Shown here in pieces: positions 6,825-8,659 of a stretch of DNA of 8,659 nt. Origin of the DNA: Alphaproteobacteria bacterium (GTDB lineage: Bacteria; Pseudomonadota; Alphaproteobacteria; Sphingomonadales; Sphingomonadaceae); the NCBI GenBank assembly GCA_018828205.1, contig JAHJWA010000288.1:1-8659 (forward strand). Reading direction: 5' to 3'. A program made the position numbers and the translations under genes. The notes beneath the pieces were generated by a model. The model worked only from the letters and a program-made list of their open reading frames with translations. It was not told the DNA's origin and searched no databases. Position 1 is the stretch's first letter, and each line of letters starts with the position of its first letter.

Positions 6825-6831
6825 GATCATC

Positions 6832-6837
6832 GGGGAG
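6832..6837 (+). promoter_or_regulatory. Strong ribosome binding site for the M48 protease lipoprotein
   Basis: GGGGAG lies 6 bases before ATG 6844 and is one of the best Shine-Dalgarno matches in the window. It fixes the start at the ATG that gives a lipoprotein signal peptide and excludes the longer in-frame starts upstream that run back through accA. Confidence 0.75.
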
Positions 6838-6843
6838 TATCAC

Positions 6844-8313
6844 ATGTCCAGCTTCAAGGCGCTTGCCGCCAGTTCCACCGCCGCGCTCGCGCTTGCCTTG
6901 AGCGGCTGTGCCACGGCGAATATTCCTGGCGCCGACGCCCCGATCAGCCAGAGCGAGGCGCAGGTGGGCGCCGAGGCGCATCCGCAGCTACTCGCCGAAT
7001 TCGGCGGCGCGATGACCGGTCCGCAGGCGCAATATGTCCAGCAGGTCGGCCAGAACATCGCGGTCCAGTCGGGGCTGGGCAATGCGCGCGAGGCCTTCAC
7101 GGTCTCGATGCTCAACAGCCCGGTCAACAACGCCTTCGCGGTGCCGGGCGGCTTCGTCTACACGACCCGGCAGCTGGTCACGCTGATGGACAATGAGGCG
7201 GAACTCGCCGCGGTTCTGGGTCACGAGGTCGGCCACGTCGCCGCGCGCCATTCGCAGCGCCGCCAGGCGAACCAACAGCGCAACACGCTGCTGGGTGCGG
7301 GCGCGGCGATCCTGTCGGGCATCCTGCTGGGCAACAGCGGGATCGGCCAGCAGATCGGCCAGGCGGCGATGCAGGGCTCGCAATTGCTGACGCTCAGCTT
7401 CTCGCGCAGCCAGGAGCTCGAAGCCGATGCGCTGGGGATCCGCTATCTCAACCAGGCGGGCTACGACCCCAGAGCGATGGGGACCGTCCTCGCCAGCCTC
7501 GCACAGCAGAATTCGCTCGATGCGCGTCTGCAGGGCCGCGACAGCGCCAGCCTGCCCGAATGGGCATCGACCCACCCCGATCCCGCCAGCCGGGTGCAGG
7601 AGGCGCTGAGCATGGCGCAAGGCGCCACCGGGGTCACCAATCGCGACACCTTCCTGACCCGGATCGACGGCCTGCTCTATGGCGACGATCCGCAGCAGGG
7701 CGTGGTCGAGGGCCGCCAGTTCATCCACCCCGACATGCGGTTGTCCTTCACCGCGCCGCAGGGCTACTATTTGCTCAACGGCACCCGCGCCGTGAGCATC
7801 AACGGCCAGAGCGGTCAGGCCCAGCTCACGCTGGCGCCCTACAGCGGCAATCTGGAGAATTACGTTGCGAGCGTATTCGCCGGACTCGGCGGCAACCAGC
7901 AGCAGCTGCGCCCGCAATCGATCCAGCGCACCACCGTCAACGGGCTTCCCGCCGTCTATGGCACCGCGCGCGTCAACAGCGGCCAGGGAGAGGTCGATGT
8001 GGTGGTCTTCGCCTATGAATTCGCAAACGATCGCGCCTATCACTTCCAGGTGATCACCCAGCCGGGCGGCGCGAGCGCCTTCACGCCGATGTTCAACTCG
8101 ATGCGCCGGATCACCGCCGCCGAGGCCGCCAACGTCGTCCCGCGCCATCTCGAGGTGGCCACGGTTCGCAGCGGCGACACGATCCGCACGCTGGCGAACC
8201 GGATGGCCTATGACGACGGCCAGCTCGAACGCTTCCTTGTCCTCAACTCGCTCGACGCCAACGATACGCTTCGCGCCGGGCAGAAGGTGAAGCTGGTGGT
8301 GAGGGGGCGCTGA
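6844..8313 (+). CDS. M48-family zinc metalloprotease lipoprotein with LysM-like C-terminus
   Basis: A 489-residue envelope protease of the BepA/YfgC-LoiP type. Residues 1-22 are a lipoprotein signal ending in the lipobox LSGC, with C22 as the lipidated residue. The next residue is A, not D, so outer-membrane sorting is expected. The peptidase domain (about 35-255) has HEVGH (H127, E128, H131), the third zinc ligand E191 in ELEAD, a Gly/Ala/Leu-rich hydrophobic stretch (149-163) between them, and STHPDPASR (242-250). Residues about 288-425 form a beta-rich domain of unknown role. Residues 436-486 (RSGDTIRTLANR ... FLVLNSLDANDTLRAGQKVKL) resemble a LysM peptidoglycan-binding unit. BepA itself carries C-terminal TPRs, so this is a different architecture. 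Likely role is degradation or quality control of outer-membrane proteins. Substrate is unknown. It probably forms its own transcript after accA. Confidence 0.92.
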   Translation: MSSFKALAASSTAALALALSGCATANIPGADAPISQSEAQVGAEAHPQLLAEFGGAMTGPQAQYVQQVGQNIAVQSGLGNAREAFTVSMLNSPVNNAFAVPGGFVYTTRQLVTLMDNEAELAAVLGHEVGHVAARHSQRRQANQQRNTLLGAGAAILSGILLGNSGIGQQIGQAAMQGSQLLTLSFSRSQELEADALGIRYLNQAGYDPRAMGTVLASLAQQNSLDARLQGRDSASLPEWASTHPDPASRVQEALSMAQGATGVTNRDTFLTRIDGLLYGDDPQQGVVEGRQFIHPDMRLSFTAPQGYYLLNGTRAVSINGQSGQAQLTLAPYSGNLENYVASVFAGLGGNQQQLRPQSIQRTTVNGLPAVYGTARVNSGQGEVDVVVFAYEFANDRAYHFQVITQPGGASAFTPMFNSMRRITAAEAANVVPRHLEVATVRSGDTIRTLANRMAYDDGQLERFLVLNSLDANDTLRAGQKVKLVVRGR

Positions 8314-8346
8314 CAGCCTCGTCGGTATGTGTCGCGCAAAGGAGGA

Positions 8347-8659
8347 TTAGCGTATCGGGCCGCCTGCGGGAGCACCGACAACGCTGGTTCTCCTTTGCTT
8401 TGAAGGCACCGATGCCAGCACGGCGAAACCAAGCGCGCACAGGAAGAGCGGCTGGTTGTAGAACAGCGTCCCGTCCAGCAGCGATGTGAGCGCCAGTGCA
8501 AGGAGCAGCGCGAAGGATGGCCACGCGATCGCAGGCTGCGCATCGAGCCTCGCGCGAATCGTCGGAACGAACGGCAGCAAGCCAACGGCAAAGACCACCA
8601 GTCCCAGCAGCCCCCAGGCGTGCACGATGTGAACGAAGAAGTTATGGGCGTTCAGTGCC
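8347..8659 (-). CDS. O-antigen ligase/polymerase-like membrane protein, C-terminal part (5' end outside window)
   Basis: The visible 103 residues read in from the right edge (first full codon at 8658) to a TAA at 8349-8347. They begin ALNAHNFFVHIVHAWGLLGL, a histidine-asparagine loop followed by an xxWGLLG helix, the pattern seen in the last periplasmic loop of WaaL/Wzy_C-family ligases. Three hydrophobic helices are visible (about 15-31, 49-67 and 73-88) with a SLLDGTLFYNQPL turn between the last two, and then a basic cytoplasmic tail. The GTG at 8625 is an internal valine, not a start, because the family motif continues upstream of it. By family such proteins join or polymerise lipid-linked glycans at the periplasmic face of the inner membrane. 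Substrate cannot be inferred. It converges on the protease gene with 33 bases between stops, and no clear terminator is seen there. Confidence 0.75.
   Translation of the reverse strand, partial: ALNAHNFFVHIVHAWGLLGLVVFAVGLLPFVPTIRARLDAQPAIAWPSFALLLALALTSLLDGTLFYNQPLFLCALGFAVLASVPSKQRRTSVVGAPAGGPIR

Larger units (their letters stand above)
6726..6843 (+). promoter_or_regulatory. Intergenic region with likely promoter/leader of the M48 protease gene
   Basis: This 118-base gap after accA is the largest same-strand gap in the window and probably contains a separate promoter for the protease gene. A GGGAACC element at 6755-6761 resembles the -35 half of extracytoplasmic or general-stress sigma factor promoters (GGAAC type), but I find no matching CGTT-type -10 element at the usual 16-17 base spacing. 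The accA stop lies in a 10-base palindrome (6719-6728), and a short GCCG/CGGC hairpin follows at 6731-6741. Neither has a T tract, so a rho-independent terminator is not supported. Confidence 0.4.

Noticed and set aside
4791..6830. Minus-strand open frame of about 679 codons opposite xerD and accA
   Set aside because: It runs across two genes with complete catalytic motifs on the plus strand; the antisense translation is low-complexity shadow sequence.
6607..6843. In-frame N-terminal extension of the M48 protease into accA
   Set aside because: The ATG at 6844 has a strong ribosome site and gives a perfect lipoprotein signal; the extension would bury it.

Overview
The window is a G+C-rich stretch of bacterial chromosome, densely packed with short intergenic gaps. 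Gene content and protein style (PccA C-terminus, an aroK-aroB pair diverging from a secreted-protein/xerD/accA cluster, and an M48 lipoprotein) suggest an alphaproteobacterium, most likely Sphingomonadales in the Erythrobacter/Novosphingobium neighbourhood. That placement is recognition of gene style, not a database result.

Layout. Positions 1-747 hold the 3' end of pccA (biotin-carrying alpha subunit of propionyl-CoA carboxylase), followed on the same strand by csaA (763-1134), a small tRNA-binding-domain protein. These converge, with 3 bases between, on a minus-strand shikimate operon: aroK (2807-2238) then aroB (2247-1138), overlapping by 10 bases. A 72-base divergent intergenic region (2808-2879) separates aroK from a plus-strand cluster. 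That cluster is a 44-residue membrane miniprotein (2880-3014), a 617-residue uncharacterised exported protein (3011-4864, ATGA overlap with the miniprotein), a XerD-type tyrosine recombinase (4884-5771) and accA (5781-6725). After a 118-base gap containing a good RNA hairpin comes an M48 metalloprotease lipoprotein with a LysM-like C-terminus (6844-8313). The right edge carries the minus-strand C-terminal part of an O-antigen ligase/polymerase-like membrane protein (8659-8347).

Functionally this is mostly core metabolism and envelope maintenance: propionyl-CoA carboxylation, two steps of chorismate synthesis, the first committed step of fatty-acid synthesis, chromosome dimer resolution, outer-membrane quality control and surface polysaccharide. 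No mobile element, CRISPR array, defence island, tRNA or rRNA is visible. I see no clear new multi-gene system. The least explained material is the miniprotein plus exported protein pair at 2880-4864, then the leader hairpin and domain architecture of the M48 lipoprotein.
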